Counted from the stretch's first letter, positions 35,850 to 49,460 are shown. The stretch: 64,000 bases of DNA from Proteles cristata cristata (GCA_017311185.1 JAESUZ010004127.1:496001-560000), one strand, 5' to 3'. Notes: generated by a model from the letters alone, not told the origin. A program made the numbers and translations.

Positions 35850-36340
35850 TATTGGTTTATGCCATGTTATGCTGCAGCAACAAATGACCCCCAAACTCTC
35901 AGAGGCTTACATAATAAATATTTATTTCTCCCTCATACTACATGTCTGTCAAAGGTCAGTGTACCTCTGCTCTATGTCATTTTGACTCTGGGACCCCAAG
36001 TGAAAGAATAGCTTCTGCTTGGGACATTGGCAGTTGCTGTAGCAGGAGAGGAAAAAATATGGCAAACTATACATCACTTATGCTCACATTTCATTGGGCA
36101 AAGTAAGTTGCACAGCCACATATGAGTGAGGGAATGTGTCATCCTTCTGAGGAAAGGTTGCCACAAGCAGGCTGCTGAATATGATTAAACTATATTCCAG
36201 TCTAATGTATGCTGTTACATTCTTATGTTTTATATTGACCCCAGAGAACTTTAGAAAAGTGAGACACAAAGGAGATCTGGAAATGGGGAAATACAACTAT
36301 GGATGCATTCTAGCCCCAGTTATGCTTTATTGTCAGATAC
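35850..36340 (+). repeat. Unassigned old mammalian repeat
   Basis: 'gccatgttatgctgcagcaac', 'ctctcagaggcttacataat', 'cagtctaatgtatgctgtta' mark a common dispersed repeat. A related start is at 28888. Confidence 0.4.
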
Positions 36341-37245
36341 TCTAAAAATATGGACTTATTTTTGCTTACAGTGTATGTCTGTCAGGGGCCTCTGATCTGT
36401 GGTGTCCACACTCAAAGACACAGGCCCCACCCCTTCACCTGCAACACAGTGGACCCATGACAGGAAAAGGGAACATAATAATTTGCACACTTTGTCTTGA
36501 AGACTTTCACCAAGAGGTAATGCATGATACTTCTACTCCCATTCTGTTGACCAAAGATCACATGGCCACGCCCAAATTTAAAAGGAAAGCACTATCACAT
36601 GATGTGCTTAGAGAGAGGAGAACCAAACCACAGTGGAACTACCCAATGACCACCACAGATGGTATTGAAGATGGCCCAGGCCGAGCAATTGAATAAAAAT
36701 CCAGAATCCACCAACCCTCTGTGACTGCTCTGGCTGGATTGCAAAGAACAGGGGAAATTTAAAAAGGACATCTTTTGTCTGTCTCTTCAAATTTAACTTC
36801 TTCATGGGAGAAAATAAAAGAGTTAAAGTTTCACACATTGATACAAATGTTGAGTTATTTTATATACTAGCTCTGTATTATCTGAGCTCACTACATAAAC
36901 CTGCTGGACAAACTTAGTTGGTCATGGAAATAAATTATGGATGACTCTCAGCAGGGTATGGCCCTGGTTATAACAATATCTCATCTTGATCCAGTTTAGA
37001 GGATGGTGGGAGCCACCTCCTAAAGGCCTGAGGGGCTCAAATACTCACAGATTTGGGGGGATTTGCAGAAAAGATAGGATAATTTCAGGAAGGGGCCAGA
37101 GTAAAGTTAGGCATAGTAAGCATAGGGTCTGGGGTCACAAATCTTTCAGAACATTCTTTTAAAATCAGAAGAAAAAAATAACTTTTATGTTGAAGAAAAT
37201 GTTTTCACATATAATATTAATATAGTAATCTTTTTACATGCTTTA
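36341..37245. other. Intergenic DNA, nothing recognised
   Basis: No gene or nameable repeat. The plus-strand open frame at 36457-36696 has no recognisable feature. Confidence 0.5.
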
Positions 37246-37455
37246 TTTTTTTAATTTTTTAAATGTTTATTTATTTTTGAGAGAGAGAGAGCAAACAGGA
37301 GAGGGTCAGAGAGAGAAGGAGACATAGAAACTGAAGCAGGCTCCAGGCTCTGAACTGTCACCACAGAACCCGATGTGGGGCTTGAACCCACAAACTGTGA
37401 GATCATGACCTAAGCCGAAGTTGGATGCTTAACCAACTGAGTCACTCAGGCACCC
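37246..37455 (-). mobile_element. Can-SINE, minus strand
   Basis: T-rich start, GAGAGAGAGAGAG body, reverse B box (GGGGCTTGAACCC), end GTCACTCAGGCACCCC. Flanked by TTTACATGCTTTA at about 37233 and 37457. Confidence 0.92.
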
Positions 37456-38450
37456 CTTTACATGCTTTAGTAAATTATAATTTTTATTTTATTATGGGGC
37501 AAGGGGCTTATGAAGACAAAAGTACCTGAGACCCATGAACTCAGGATTCTCCCCTAACCTTCTCTCTGGAGAGCATTAGAAATATGGTTGACTCAGCCTG
37601 ATCATTGAATACATTGGGATTAACAAGCCAAGAATACAAATAAGGAACTTCTGGCCTCAAGAGGAAAATATGGCCTCCCCCCACTCCTCATCCCAGGGCA
37701 CATCATATAGAAGAGTACTAACAAGGATGTTCAAGGTCTACATAATAATTTGGGAATCAAGACATGGTGGAGCTTTGCTGGGTGACAGTGTGATGAGGAA
37801 GGTATTATGATGCTAAGCCAGAGCAGAAAGTCTACTTCTGGATTCTTCTCTTCCAATGTCTTGTCATATGTCAGACCTGGAGTTGTTCCCAATGTGGTTC
37901 TTCATTTTCTCTACAGGGGGCAGGGGTGAGCTGTTCCACAGGTTCTAGCATGTGCCTTGAGGAGCAGCTATTATTTCTCAGGATTGCTCATCCTTGGTGC
38001 ACTTTTGTCCTTAGTGTTTCCTTCCTCACCATCATAAGGACGTCCAAACTGGAGACCACATTTCCACCCTGCTCTGTATAATGTAGACACACTATGGTAA
38101 CCACAAGCCACGTATTCAATGGCTACTAGGCCCTTGAAATGTGACTGCTGAATTAAGTGCTGTAAGAGAAAAATATATACCAGATTTCAAAGATTTACTA
38201 TTTTCAAAAAGATGTACATACCATCTTAATAATAATTCTATATTGATTGTATGTTATACTATTAATAATTTAGACATTAGGTTAAGGTAAACATACTAAA
38301 ATTATTTTCACTTGTTTCTTTTTACTTTTTAAAGTGGCTGCTAGAAAATTTTTAAAAACCATGTATGACTCATGTTTGCGGCTCATGTTATATTTCTATC
38401 AGATAACGTTGCTCTAGACTTCATGTGGCATCTAGGGTGATCTTTTGGGA
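37456..38450. other. Intergenic DNA
   Basis: 38070-38420 has 'atgtgactgctgaattaagtg', a phrase of an old mammalian repeat. Otherwise nothing recognised. Confidence 0.45.
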
Positions 38451-38454
38451 ATCA

Positions 38455-38823
38455 CACATACCATGTCTCTCCTCTCCTCAAAATCCTCCAAAGGCTTTAA
38501 CATTTCACTCAGAGTCAAATACCAGATCTTATTGTGATCTATAAGGTCTTATGTGATCACAGATGACCCCAGTGACCTCTTTGACCCCCTTTCCTACCAT
38601 TTTTGCCTTTGATACTCCATTCAAGGCACACTGGCCTCCTTACTACTTGGTAAACATGCTAATCATGCTTCTGTCTCAGGACCTTTGCATGTGTCTTTCC
38701 CTCTGTCTAGAATCCCTTTCCCCAGATATTTGTATGTCATTCCCTTCCTTCCTTCCTTCCTTCAGGTCTGTACTCTTTTGTTATCACCCCATTTGTTATC
38801 ACCCCATTTATCACCACGTGCAT

Positions 38824-38869
<46 letters not shown>

Positions 38870-39095
38870 TTCCCTGAACCACCTGTTCCCTCCTTATTCT
38901 GTTTGAGTTTTCCTCGGTGCTTACCGTAAGCCATCATTTTTTTCTTTTCTTTTTTTTTTTTTCTGTCTCCCTCTGTTAGAAAGTAAGAATCATGAGGGCA
39001 AGGCTTATAGTATGTTGTTTACTGTTAAAGACCAAGGGTGTAGAACAATGCCTGGCACATAATAGATACTTAATGAATAAATGTTGAATGGGTGA
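38455..39095 (+). repeat. L2-like element containing microsatellites
   Basis: 'aatcctccaaaggctttaac' and 'tcagagtcaaataccagatc' open it. 'caatgcctggcacataatag' and 'aatgaataaatgttgaatgg' close it, the L2 3' end. (CTTC)n lies at 38744-38764 and (CA)n at 38825-38867. Confidence 0.7.
38825..38867 (+). repeat. (CA)n microsatellite
   Basis: About 21 uninterrupted CA units. Confidence 0.97.
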
Positions 39096-39420
39096 ATATC
39101 AGAGCAGTGAATGTGTGGAGATCCATGGGGGAAAGCCTGGGATGGCCACGAGGTTTGCCACTAGCCTGTGTAAAAGGATCTCCTTCACCACCAGTAGATT
39201 TCTACAACAGCGTTTGAAGCAAAAGCCTAACAGTAATGAGATTCTCTCTGCCTGACTCTGTTCTCTGTAGAAACTCAAGGACAGGACAGGACATGGGGAT
39301 GCTAGGTACCATCCAAATATTACTAACCCTAACACAGCCCACAAAAAAATCTCTTGTGTGTCCTTTTCCTTTTCCTTTCCTCTTCCTTTAAACACAACTA
39401 AAACAGAATACAGTATTTTT

Positions 39421-39609
39421 TTAATGTTTACTTATTTTTCAGAGAGATAGTGTGCAAATGGGGGAGGGCAGAGAAAGGGGGACAGAGGATCTGAAGTAGG
39501 CTCTGCGCTGACAGAGTGAGCCTGATATGGGGCTCGAACTCAGGAACTGTAAGATCATGACCTGAGCTGAAGTCAGATGCTCAACCAGCTAAGCCACCCA
39601 GATGCCCCC
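39421..39609 (-). mobile_element. Can-SINE, minus strand
   Basis: T-rich start, shortened AG-rich body, reverse B box (GGGGCTCGAACTC), end GCCACCCAGATGCCCC. AATACAGTATTTTT occurs on both sides (39407-39420 and 39612-39625). Confidence 0.92.
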
Positions 39610-39625
39610 ATAATACAGTATTTTT

Positions 39626-41500
39626 AAATTATTAGATAAAATGAAAAGAAAGCTAAGAAACCCAAATAGTAGAAAGCCAATTACTGTAGGGCTTGGGCTG
39701 TGATCCTATAATAACTACAGCCAAGTCACAGACTGATTAATTTTTCAAGGGCAAGGTCTGGCTTCCTCTGGCTTTGGCTTTCATCTCTCTCCAGGTCATA
39801 TGTGCTCTGGGCGTTGCTGCATTTCCCCATTAACTGGTACACTCCTGAACATTGCCCTCAATTCGAGGAGACACTGGAACACTGACTTCTTGCCACGGAT
39901 CCTTGTTTGCTAGAGACCTCACTTCATAGTTTATGGTTTCTCTGAAATGCAGTTAATCACCTGTTCTTCCAGTCAGCCCCCTCCCCTGCCCTCACTGGCT
40001 CTGAGATGCACTTCTCTGGGCTGTTCTCACCCCTACTGGGTTCAGGGGAGTCTTTCTGGCAAAATTTAGCTGCTTGGTCTCAATTAACAGGGAAATGGAG
40101 TACCTGGAGGCTGAGGCCGAAGGCTCCAGGTGGTAGAACAGCATCTTAGAACTCAGCCTCACCCTCTGAGAGCTGCTCCAGCCCCTCTATACCCTTTCCC
40201 CAGGGGAGGGTCATGATCTGCTCTGTGTGAGATCAGCCAGGAGTACAGCCCTGCCTACACTCCAGAAGCCTCACCCCATTCCATCCCCACAAATTGCCCA
40301 GCACCAGATATATTAACCTGTGCCCCTAACAGGATGGACATTGGTCCAAGGCCTGTTAGGGAGTTTGTGACTTTTAGGCTGTGCTTGTAGAAAAGGAAAG
40401 CACTTTGCTCAGTTTCCTTGTGTTTCCTGCACCCACACCCACTTACCTCTATCACCCAAGTCCACTGTCCAGTGCTGGCTCCATACCCCTGCCCTCTCCT
40501 CCTGCACTGTCAGGGAAGGACTTCTGTATTTAACACCTGGGTCCACCAGTTACCAGCTGTCCTTTGAGAAGTCACTTAATCCAGCAGAGTTGTCCTTTCA
40601 TTTGTAAAATGAGGATGAAATAAATAGAAGGAACCTATCTCAGAGGGGCCTTGGGAGCTTCTCTGAAAAAAACGTGTGCTGCCCACTAGCTCCCCCTCTT
40701 CGGAGCCATTAAGTGCCATGTCAACCTGGAGTTTCAGGGCCTGACTCCATCCCCATCACAGAAGAAAAGGAACAGCTCAGCAGAGCTCAGCTGAGAGATG
40801 GACGTACAAAGACAGAGCAAGTCCTAATAAGCTCACTGGAGTCCCTGGATATGGCTGAGCCTAAACTAGATGTACCCCAAAACTTCCAAGTTACATGCAT
40901 CCACAAATTCCCATGTTTACTTTTATTTTGTTGGCTGGTTGGATTTTGGTGCCTGCAAAAGCTCGAACTAAAATATTGCTTTTCTGTGCCCTGGCTCTTA
41001 AGCAGCTTTGTGTAAGATTTTCATGAGTCTCTGGCTCCCCTGGGTGGCAAAGAGAATAAATTCGCATTTCTAGGATTCCTACTTTCTACACGGGCATTTT
41101 CATTTCTACAGTTTATTCATCCTTTGATGCCTCTAGCCTCAGATGTATTGGGGGTTAGTCTTAGCCCACAGGGCTTTGCCAGAGATTTTCTTTGCATGAT
41201 CCACCCACTCATCTCGCTGTATTGGTGTTTTATCTGAAATGAGCCAGTCGAAAGCCCTCACTGGTCCTATTTGGGGTGGCCACTGGGTTAGGATCAGATG
41301 CATAGTGAATGACCCAAGTCAGGGGAGCTGAGGGTCACCCTCCTCCGGAAGCAGTCAGGGCACAAAGCGCCCTTTTGGTATTATTACAGGTTTCACCAAC
41401 CAACTATGTGGACCAGCCCAGGTCCTACCATGCTCTTAAAAGCCCTAGCCATGTGAATTAGCCTCCTCCAAATTACTCTAAATGAGGAAAGTGTAGAACA
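39626..41500. other. Intergenic DNA, mostly unique-looking
   Basis: A MIR-like fragment lies at 40525-40640 ('accagttaccagctgtcctt', 'gtcacttaatccagc', 'tcatttgtaaaatgaggatg'). The rest shows no gene or nameable repeat. Confidence 0.5.
40525..40640 (-). repeat. MIR-like fragment
   Basis: Reverse MIR order: splice-like 'gtccaccagttaccagctg', then 'gaagtcacttaatccag', then 'tttgtaaaatgaggatg'. Confidence 0.62.
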
Positions 41501-41519
41501 AAAAAAAAAAAAAAGAAAA

Positions 41520-41665
41520 AGAAAGCTGATAGTCATTTTCATTATGCAATTTGTAAAGGCATATTTAAACACACAAAGGTTTGGTCATATTAATTTTATT
41601 TTATCATGATCAATTTTCCTGTACAGACATTGCTATTACAAAACATCAACAAGGTCCTTGGAACC
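41520..41665 (+). repeat. Copy 1 of a local duplicated or dispersed element
   Basis: Shares a gapped match with 43525-43665: ...GTAAAGGCATAT..., ...GGTTTGGTCATA..., ...TTATTTTATCATGATCAATTT..., ...ACAAGGTCCTTGG.... Family unknown. Confidence 0.5.
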
Positions 41666-42114
41666 CTTACTAACTGTTTAGTACTCAGAGACCATCCGGA
41701 AACACATTAAGATGAACCACTCTGTTGTGCTTATGTTTTTTACATAATCGTTGCTCATTCCTCACGTGGACCCTTGCACTTCAGAAATACTAACCTGCTT
41801 GTCTCTACAGGTATCATTCACCTCCTGCATATTTGCATACTCTGGCAGAGAAAGAGTACCCTTCTCCCAGCCTCCTCACCTCAGCTCTGGCGTATCTACC
41901 TTATGGTCCCATTCCATGCCCTTGGCCCAAGGCTACTTCTACTTCCAACAATGTTCTATGCATAATGCCATCCTTACAGTGATTACATTGGATAACTGAA
42001 GTGTGGTCTTTACCTTTTTTTTTTTTTTCTTTAAAAAGCACTTCCTAGCACAGGGCTTGGCCCAAAATTTATTAAATGAATATGTGAATTAGAAAGACAG
42101 GGGAAGACAAAATA

Positions 42115-42345
42115 ACATTTGTTGAGGACCTACTGACCAGATGCCCTATAGCACTGTGGTAAGGATTTAACAAGAGAGCATAAATAAATGACCTGGAGAC
42201 CTACCTAGCACAAAGGACGTGCATGTTGAGTGAATGGTGGTAGATTCACACGCTGAAGAGGAAAGCTGAGGCCCAGAGAGCTTCAGCTACTTCCTGAAGT
42301 CATACAGTTACACTGAGAGAGCTAGGATTTGAATATAGCTCTCTC
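42115..42345 (+). repeat. MIR-like element
   Basis: 'gttgaggacctactgaccag', 'gaggcccagagagcttcagc', 'agtcatacagttacactgag', 'agctaggatttgaatatagc' follow the full MIR order. Confidence 0.7.
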
Positions 42346-43035
42346 TAGTCCCCAGGCCCTGGCTTCCCTGTAGCCTTCCACTTACACCTCACTATATCCT
42401 TCACCCCAGCAGGTAGGCATATCTTTTTCTATTGATCATGATCTTTGAATCAACTGTAACTCTTTTACATAATGACTTTCCATGGGAAGAATTCCACAAA
42501 TAGTTGTTGGTTGAATGAGTGAATGAATAGACTGGGGGAAATTTCCAGTGCTGAACAAACACAGGTGACTGAAGTTCATTTAGTGGGTGGTATCAGACTA
42601 CTCCTTTAGAAAACATACAGTATCACTTTAGCGATCCATTAAGCAGAAACATAATGCATGATAAAATAACAGTGGGTAAAGGGCTCTGAGAATAATGGAA
42701 CAGAAGTAAAGGTAAAGAAAATAATTTTTCTAGGACAGTCGCAAACTTAAAATCTGTGGTATTCAGAATATTTTTAAGAGTCTCTGACCACCAAGAGGAA
42801 ATATTTTTTGACTCTGCTAAAATCTGATTCCCTGATTTTGAATGATCTGCAAAGATATTAACACAGATCTATCTAACATTTTGAAATCTGTGGAAGGTTA
42901 ATTAAGCAGCCATGAAGTATGAGTAGCGCACTGTGAAAGGTGAGGATAAGTAAAGAGTATCAGGTTCTCTTCCTGGGAAAGGATTACCAGGGGAATGAAG
43001 CTAATTAGAAGCATCGTGGTGACCGGGAAATTAAA
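42346..43035. other. Intergenic DNA, nothing recognised
   Basis: No gene or nameable repeat seen. Confidence 0.5.
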
Positions 43036-43039
43036 ATAT

Positions 43040-43270
43040 CAAAGCAGTAACAGCCATAGCTGCTGTCCATTATGTTCCCTTTCTGTGGCAGGCACTTTGC
43101 TTATGTTCTATTAGTGAATTAATGGGTCCCCACAATACAAGAAGTGGTAGGACTTCTTACCCATATTTCACAGGTAATGTTTCAGAGAGATTAGTATAGA
43201 AGTTTGCCCAAGAGATGTTGCAGATGCAAAGATTTACACCCAGATCCATCTGACTCCAGACACGGACGCT
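43040..43270 (+). repeat. MIR-like element
   Basis: 'tgtggcaggcactttgctta', 'ttacccatatttcacagg', 'agtttgcccaagagatg', 'acccagatccatctgactcc' keep MIR order. Confidence 0.65.
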
Positions 43271-43524
43271 GGTGGATTGTCTTGTGACTCTCACTAGAAA
43301 ATTCACAGCCCTCCTGCTCAGGCCCTGAACCTTACCACACTTGGTTCAAAGAGCTGCATCCCCTTCAGTTTCCTAAGGACATGGGCTGATCACCATCATG
43401 TCCTCAGTACAAAGCGAAGGCCTTGCACACTCAAGGCACTCATCCACTGTAGGTAAAGTCAAGAGCTACTTTGTAATAAGCAAGGTGCAAAGATGACTAG
43501 TTAGAAAAACAAGCATTTCAAGCT

Positions 43525-43665
43525 GAAGGCTAATAGACATATTAATTATGTAAACTGTAAGGACATATGTAAAGCACAACGTTTTGGCCATAGTTGTTTT
43601 CTTTTACTGTGATTAATTTCCTAGAGACCCACTACTATTGAAAAAAGTCAACAGGGTCCTTGCTA
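43525..43665 (+). repeat. Copy 2 of the local duplicated or dispersed element
   Basis: Gapped match to 41520-41665, same strand, about 2 kb apart: ...GTAAGGACATAT..., ...GTTTTGGCCATA..., ...TTTTACTGTGATTAATTT..., ...ACAGGGTCCTTGC.... Confidence 0.5.
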
Positions 43666-45900
43666 TCCTTCTTGGAAACAGCCCAATGATCCTCAGTATC
43701 ACGGTCTTTTTCTCACCATCCCTGCCAAGCATCCCCACACTCTCTTACTTATAAACTCTCCTTCAGGGAAGAGTTCTGTTCAAGGGCAAATGTGATCCCC
43801 AAGGACAGGTCATAGATCACAGCAGTAAGGGTGAGGTTTCCTGTACTCCCGAGAAACAAAAATGTCCTTTTCTTTCATCTCTGTCCCCTAAGGGTAAGAA
43901 GCATAGTTGGTACTTCCTCTTCCTTAGGAGGTGTCCTGACCATGGGAAGATCAAATGAGGCCGGTTCAGGGCCAGAGGAAAGAAAGTTCTGTAGTGGTCT
44001 GTTCTAGAAGAAAGAGGCCCCTTTTTGACTGCCTTGCAGTTGATGATATAAAACAGGACTGAGGCTGCCTTTTGCTGGTAGACCTCTTAGCCTTTGGAAG
44101 GCTTAAGAGAAATCAAATAGGAAAAGAGCATGCATATGTTAAGAACCTTAGCAGAGACAGGTCAGAGATTTGCATTCTGGGCCATGTATGAGACACAAAC
44201 AACAATAAATGAAAAGGCTGGAAGCAGGTATGAAAAGGCAGGAGTCAGGCACTACAGACATTCCTGACCTTTTGTTCTGGGCTAACCCTGTTCCTTCCCT
44301 TGGAGACAAAGGAGAAGAAATTTGCACTGTCAAAAGTTGAGAAAGGGTGAGCTCAGAAGGGAGACTTTGCAAGTATAAAGTGCAATAACAGACTTGCGGA
44401 ATGTAGTTTTTTTAATGAGAAAAAACAACACACAAACGTCCTCAGGAAAAACAGACTTAATATTTCACAATTTAAATAGCTGGTTTCAGGTTCCTAATAG
44501 TAATTGTGTTTTTCTATCCCTGGGAGGTTGGAGGGATACATCTTCTCCAATGCTTCATTCATAACATACCTTAAACCTTATGTTTGTTGATATAGGAAGC
44601 AGTTGGAAGTCATGTGCTATTATGCTGGAGTGCCTCATCATTCAAAATTGGCAAAAATTTTTACTGCCTTTTTGCTATTTCTCGTTTCTGTGGGAGAATT
44701 TTAAAAAGTGACTTTAATTTGCATGACTCTTAGTTCCCATGTCTCTCTCTTTTCCCATTATTCTATTTGTCTACCACAAGACAACTGACCTTTCATCATT
44801 CTATCCATCCTCGCCAAGATCTGACTTTGTAATCAGGCAGCTGGCTCTCCTGAAGTCTCTAGAAAGAGGGATTTCATTTCACTTGGCACAAATGAAGTAA
44901 CCATCTGACTTGCCCAGTGAAAACAACCCACCCTCCTGAGTGGATTATTAATTCATTTGGGAAACTGAATATACACAGGTTCCATATACGTAAGGTGCCA
45001 TCTAACAATAGCATCCATAGAGATGCTAACATCTCTGGAACTCAGACAAATCCTGGTCTCATCCTAGGCTACCCGATTCATAAAAAAAAAAAAAACCCAA
45101 AACCACCACAAAAAAAACCACCAACATTTTGGTGATTGTTTCCCACTGAAATGAAGGTGCTTCCTTTCAACATGGGCAAATCCAAATAGTGTGTAGTGAA
45201 ATGACTCATCTTTATGTACAAGGACTTTGAATATACCCTATTATAGTTCAGAAAAGAAAAGATATAGGGTACAAATTCTACTCCCTTTCCTTTTTCTCAC
45301 ATGTGCTGAAGAAACAAAAGGGAAAAAAAGGAGGAATCTATTTCTGGCTTACGAATTTAGATTTCAGGATGAAAAATAGGAATATTATGTAGGGCAACAA
45401 TGATCCTGGTTATCCTAATATGAAATCTCTTATTTCTACTACAATAGAATGGTTAAGGTAACCATAGATATACAAATTGCTTAATCATGTTCAGTAACAG
45501 TGCTGGAACTCTAATTATTAGTTCATAAGTAAGGAAACTAAGGCAAAGAAGGGTGGTGAGTTACATATATTTGTCTGAAATAATTTATAATCACAAAAAA
45601 TACTTCTCAATCACAGTCGAGATCAACTCATCAGAATGGACAGGGCCCCTTTTCACAACAGCAAGTATGTTATGTAAGCAAAATGGGAGACGCATGATCC
45701 CTCCTTGCCCACTGGAGGGAATGAATACAGTTTGGAACTGTCTGACTTATTCATTATGAATACATCAGAATTATTGTGAATTACTGTTCCATCTCTTAGC
45801 CTCTGGGTTTAGAATCAAATGTTACTCAGTTTTCTCTCTAAAACATCTACGCATCTTTGTGCCAGTTAAGCTTAAGTGAATTAATAGATATAATAGATAT
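43666..45900. other. Intergenic DNA, nothing recognised
   Basis: Short ORFs only, none with a recognisable domain. An A/C-rich tract at 45080-45122 is low-complexity sequence. Confidence 0.5.
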
Positions 45901-45902
45901 TA

Positions 45903-46060
45903 CAGCAGTGGTTCTCAATCAGGGACTTTTTTTCCTGCTACTGGTAGCTAAGTGGGTAGAGGCCTGGCGGGCTGTTTAACACTCTATGACAGCCCACCCA
46001 CGACAAAGAATTACCTGGCCTAAAATGTCAACAGTGCCAAGGGTGAGAAACCTGGTTTTA
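45903..46060 (+). repeat. MER5A-like hAT MITE
   Basis: CAGTGGTTCTCAATCAGGGA start, 'taagtgggtagaggcctggc', 'gacaaagaattacctggcc', and 'gtgagaaacctg' at the end match the MER5A pattern with internal loss. Confidence 0.75.
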
Positions 46061-48120
46061 GAGGAAAGCTGATGAATGTCCCTTTTTCCTAACAAGTTTG
46101 TGATGTATTTCTATCTTCTGATCATTCACCAAATATTTATTGAGTATTCATTATAGCACTGTGAAGAAGAAAAACAAGGTCACTGTTTTCCTGAGCCACA
46201 AAATTTGAAGAGAGGAAATAAGTAAATAAGCAAATAAATAACTACATAAACAATTTAGTTTCAGAGTATGATACGTAATGTTAAGGAAATAAATGGATAA
46301 CAATAGAGAATAACCAGAAGATGTTTTCAATAATATAGTCAAGGAAGACCTACCTTGCTGACGAAAGGATTTTTTCTTAGCAAATAGGAGAAACTCCCAA
46401 TTCAACCTGGCTTAAACAGTGAGGAAAAATATGGTTTCACTTAACTCCAGAGGTAGGATGGGTCTCAGGATTGACTCGATGCCTGGGCTCCAATATCTAT
46501 CCAAGTCTCTATTCCAACTTCCTTTCCAGGATGGCAGTAAGGTCCATCATAACCATTATTGGTCTCAAAACCTCACATAAGGGTGCCTGAGGAAAGGCAA
46601 GGAAGAAGGAATGGGGCACATGGAACACTCACATGCCAGTGTTCTAAGCAATAGCCCTGAGAATCACCTGATTGGACTATGTAGGTCACGTGCCTGTCCC
46701 TAAACCAATGACTGTGGCTAAGAAGAATGGAATGTGCTGATTGGCTTAAGCCAAAGAGTGACTACCGTTGGCTGCAGGGTCTGCCATAAGCTTCTCCTTA
46801 ATAGTTAGACAATCACTTGTGTGTTTCTTTGGGAAGAGTGATGTCCTAACTGGGTGGCATTCAGAAACTTTCTCTCTACATGAGATTCAAACTCAGCTTT
46901 GGAGAATGAAAAAGGGCTGGCCTAGCCAAGAGCCCAAGGAAGAGCTTGGGAGTGGTGGGGAGCACAAAAGCTTTGAGGGGAGGAAAGGGGGTCATTGGGC
47001 CTCCAAGGGGAAGTGGTTCACATAAAGCTTGGAGGGGCAGATAGGAACATTATCCTATAATCTGAGTTTTTGCTAACCACACTTGTTATATGGTGATCAT
47101 TTTTAGGTTGGAAAAAAAAAACATAGTCTTTATTTCCTTCAGGATTTTTCCATGCATTCCTTCTTTTAGGTAATCATTCTTTCTAAAATTAAGATAGAAT
47201 AAGTTTTATCAAAATTAACTTTCAAAGAATAAATTTCAAGTTAATATATGAGGAGAAAAAAATCCTTTAGAAAGTAAATATTGGAAAAGACTCAAATGGA
47301 CAAGATTTCAGGTATCTGAGCATTCAGATGCACGGGGACTATAGGACTATAGCTATACAAAACTCCTCTTGATTTGGAACAAATTTTATCTGCTTCTGTA
47401 ACCCGCACCTGGCACATGCTGAATATAGAGGCAGCCACAATAATACTGACTCACACCAGAAGTTGAAGATCACAGGCACTTTCATGTTCATTATTCTACC
47501 TACATAACCATTGTTTTCCCCATCTCTTCTTTCCTTTTAAGGAAGCCCATCACAACTTTTTTATATTTACAGCACATTATCTTTCTGAATGGCAGTTTTG
47601 TTTGGGCTTTTCTTTCATCTTTGAATTTTTGTGTTTTAATTTTTTAGGAGCTGTTTCTGTTGCCAATTTTGATGACTATCTTGTTCATCAAATAGGAGGG
47701 AAAAAAACCTAACTGCAATGAGAGCTGCTAGCAAATTTAGGATAAAGTCACCTTAATTCCTTGTTTACCTTTGGTTCCATAATTAATAATGATGCGTGGG
47801 GATCATTTTTATCTGTTCTTAGTTTCATCCTAAAATTTCTGACACTATGACAGAAATAGTGTGAGAAATTATGTGTATTAAAAATGTAATAAATCAAAAT
47901 AAAATAGTAAAATATGATAAAATAATAAAAGCAGGATTCTAATTAGATAATAAATGTATTGTTATGTAATTAGATAATAATGTGGTAGTTCATACAGCCC
48001 CTACTCACTCATCGGTCCCAATAATTAATTAAGGTGAACTGATTAAATAAAAGGGAGCTACAAACATGAACAACTCAGCATTCACAGCAGTGTAAGCTGA
48101 GATACAATTTCTGGTGCTGG
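46061..48120. other. Intergenic DNA, no gene recognised
   Basis: 46110-46160 has an L2/MIR-like 'tcaccaaatatttattgagt'. 47980-48130 is AT-rich with AATTAATTAAGG and 'cattcacagcagtgtaagctg', unique-looking. Nothing else named. Confidence 0.45.
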
Positions 48121-48124
48121 CTTT

Positions 48125-48470
48125 TCTTGAATAATATTACTATCACTATAACTTGTTGAATGCCTACCACCATATACATGTTTTATTTATATGTAATCCT
48201 CCCAAACTCCCAACAAGATAGTTATCTCCATTTTTACAAATGAAACCAAAGCCCACATAATATCACAGATATCAGATAATAAGGACATATGTTTCATGAT
48301 TTACATACATTTTCAGTTATTACATACAACCTATGAGGTGGAACTCAAGAAGGATTAGTAATTACCTCAAGATCTCACAGCTGGCAAATTCATAAGTATC
48401 TAGACCCAGAATTAAAGCCCACAAAGTCTAATTCTGGGAGGCTGGTGCTCTTACAAGCTGTGCTATAAAG
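48125..48470 (+). repeat. Two MIR-like fragments
   Basis: 48125-48250 ('gttgaatgcctaccaccata', 'ctccatttttacaaatgaaac') and 48300-48470 ('cctatgaggtggaactcaag', 'cctcaagatctcacagctgg', 'aaagcccacaaagtctaat') each keep MIR order. Confidence 0.6.
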
Positions 48471-49460
48471 TATCTTAGTGTAGCCCAGAATTTGAATCTG
48501 ACTTGAATCTGTCTCACTTTAAAGACCAAGAACTGTTCCTTTCTCCTTTCTGCAGAAAAGTTTCCTCCCATGAAATGTGGAAGACCAAAACATCTCAAAG
48601 CTCTACTTCTGTTAAAAAATGCTACCATTCCATGGATTTTAATATAAGGTTTTGTTATGCAAACAAAGTGGAGGTGAGAGTTTTTGTAAGGCAAAACTAA
48701 AACCATTATAGCTAAAATATTTTCAAATACAAGAGTACAATCACCTTTAGATCGCTACTGAAGCAAGTAAAAGTAGTTTGTCTAAATGGGGAGCCACCAT
48801 CAAAAAGCGCATACAATTTGCTTTATATGTAACAAAAACCGGCCTCCCAAGCTTATATTTATTATAACCTTCTAAGAATTGCCATACTCTTCAGAAGACG
48901 TATTTTTGTATCTCTAGGTCACCACTGCTGCCTTATCCAGTTACACACATTTGACAGCGTTTGCATTTCTATGTGCCCAAGGGAGAGGGAGCAAGGAGAT
49001 ATCGGGACAACGTGAAAGACACAAAGTGTATAAAAGACGTAATAGCAGCAGAGTTCCACCTTTTTTTCTTTTCGTCCTCGTCTCTTTACTGAAAGTGAGT
49101 TGACAGCAACCCCACTGTTCAGGGAAAGAAACAAAAGCTGTTTTCTGATCAAACAAGAAGCAAAATTTACTAATTTACGGCCAGGAGCGGCAGGGTAAAA
49201 CAAGGTCTGCTCAAGTCAGACTTCAAAAATAAGCAGCAAGTGATACTACAGACAGCGTTCCAAATATGCCACATCTAAAAACGCGTTCTTTAAAAAGAAA
49301 ACAGTAACAACAACGTCTTACATTTTATTCCACAAAAGAATATCCTGCCAGCACACCCTGTGCCTATTATCAGCCACATAAACGGAAACTCTTTCTTCTC
49401 ATTCATAATTCACTGTGGGATAATCTGTACAACAATAGAAGCGATTACAAAACAAACAGC
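48471..49460. other. Intergenic DNA upstream of HSPH1
   Basis: No gene or nameable repeat. The sequence becomes more CpG-containing towards 49260. Confidence 0.5.
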
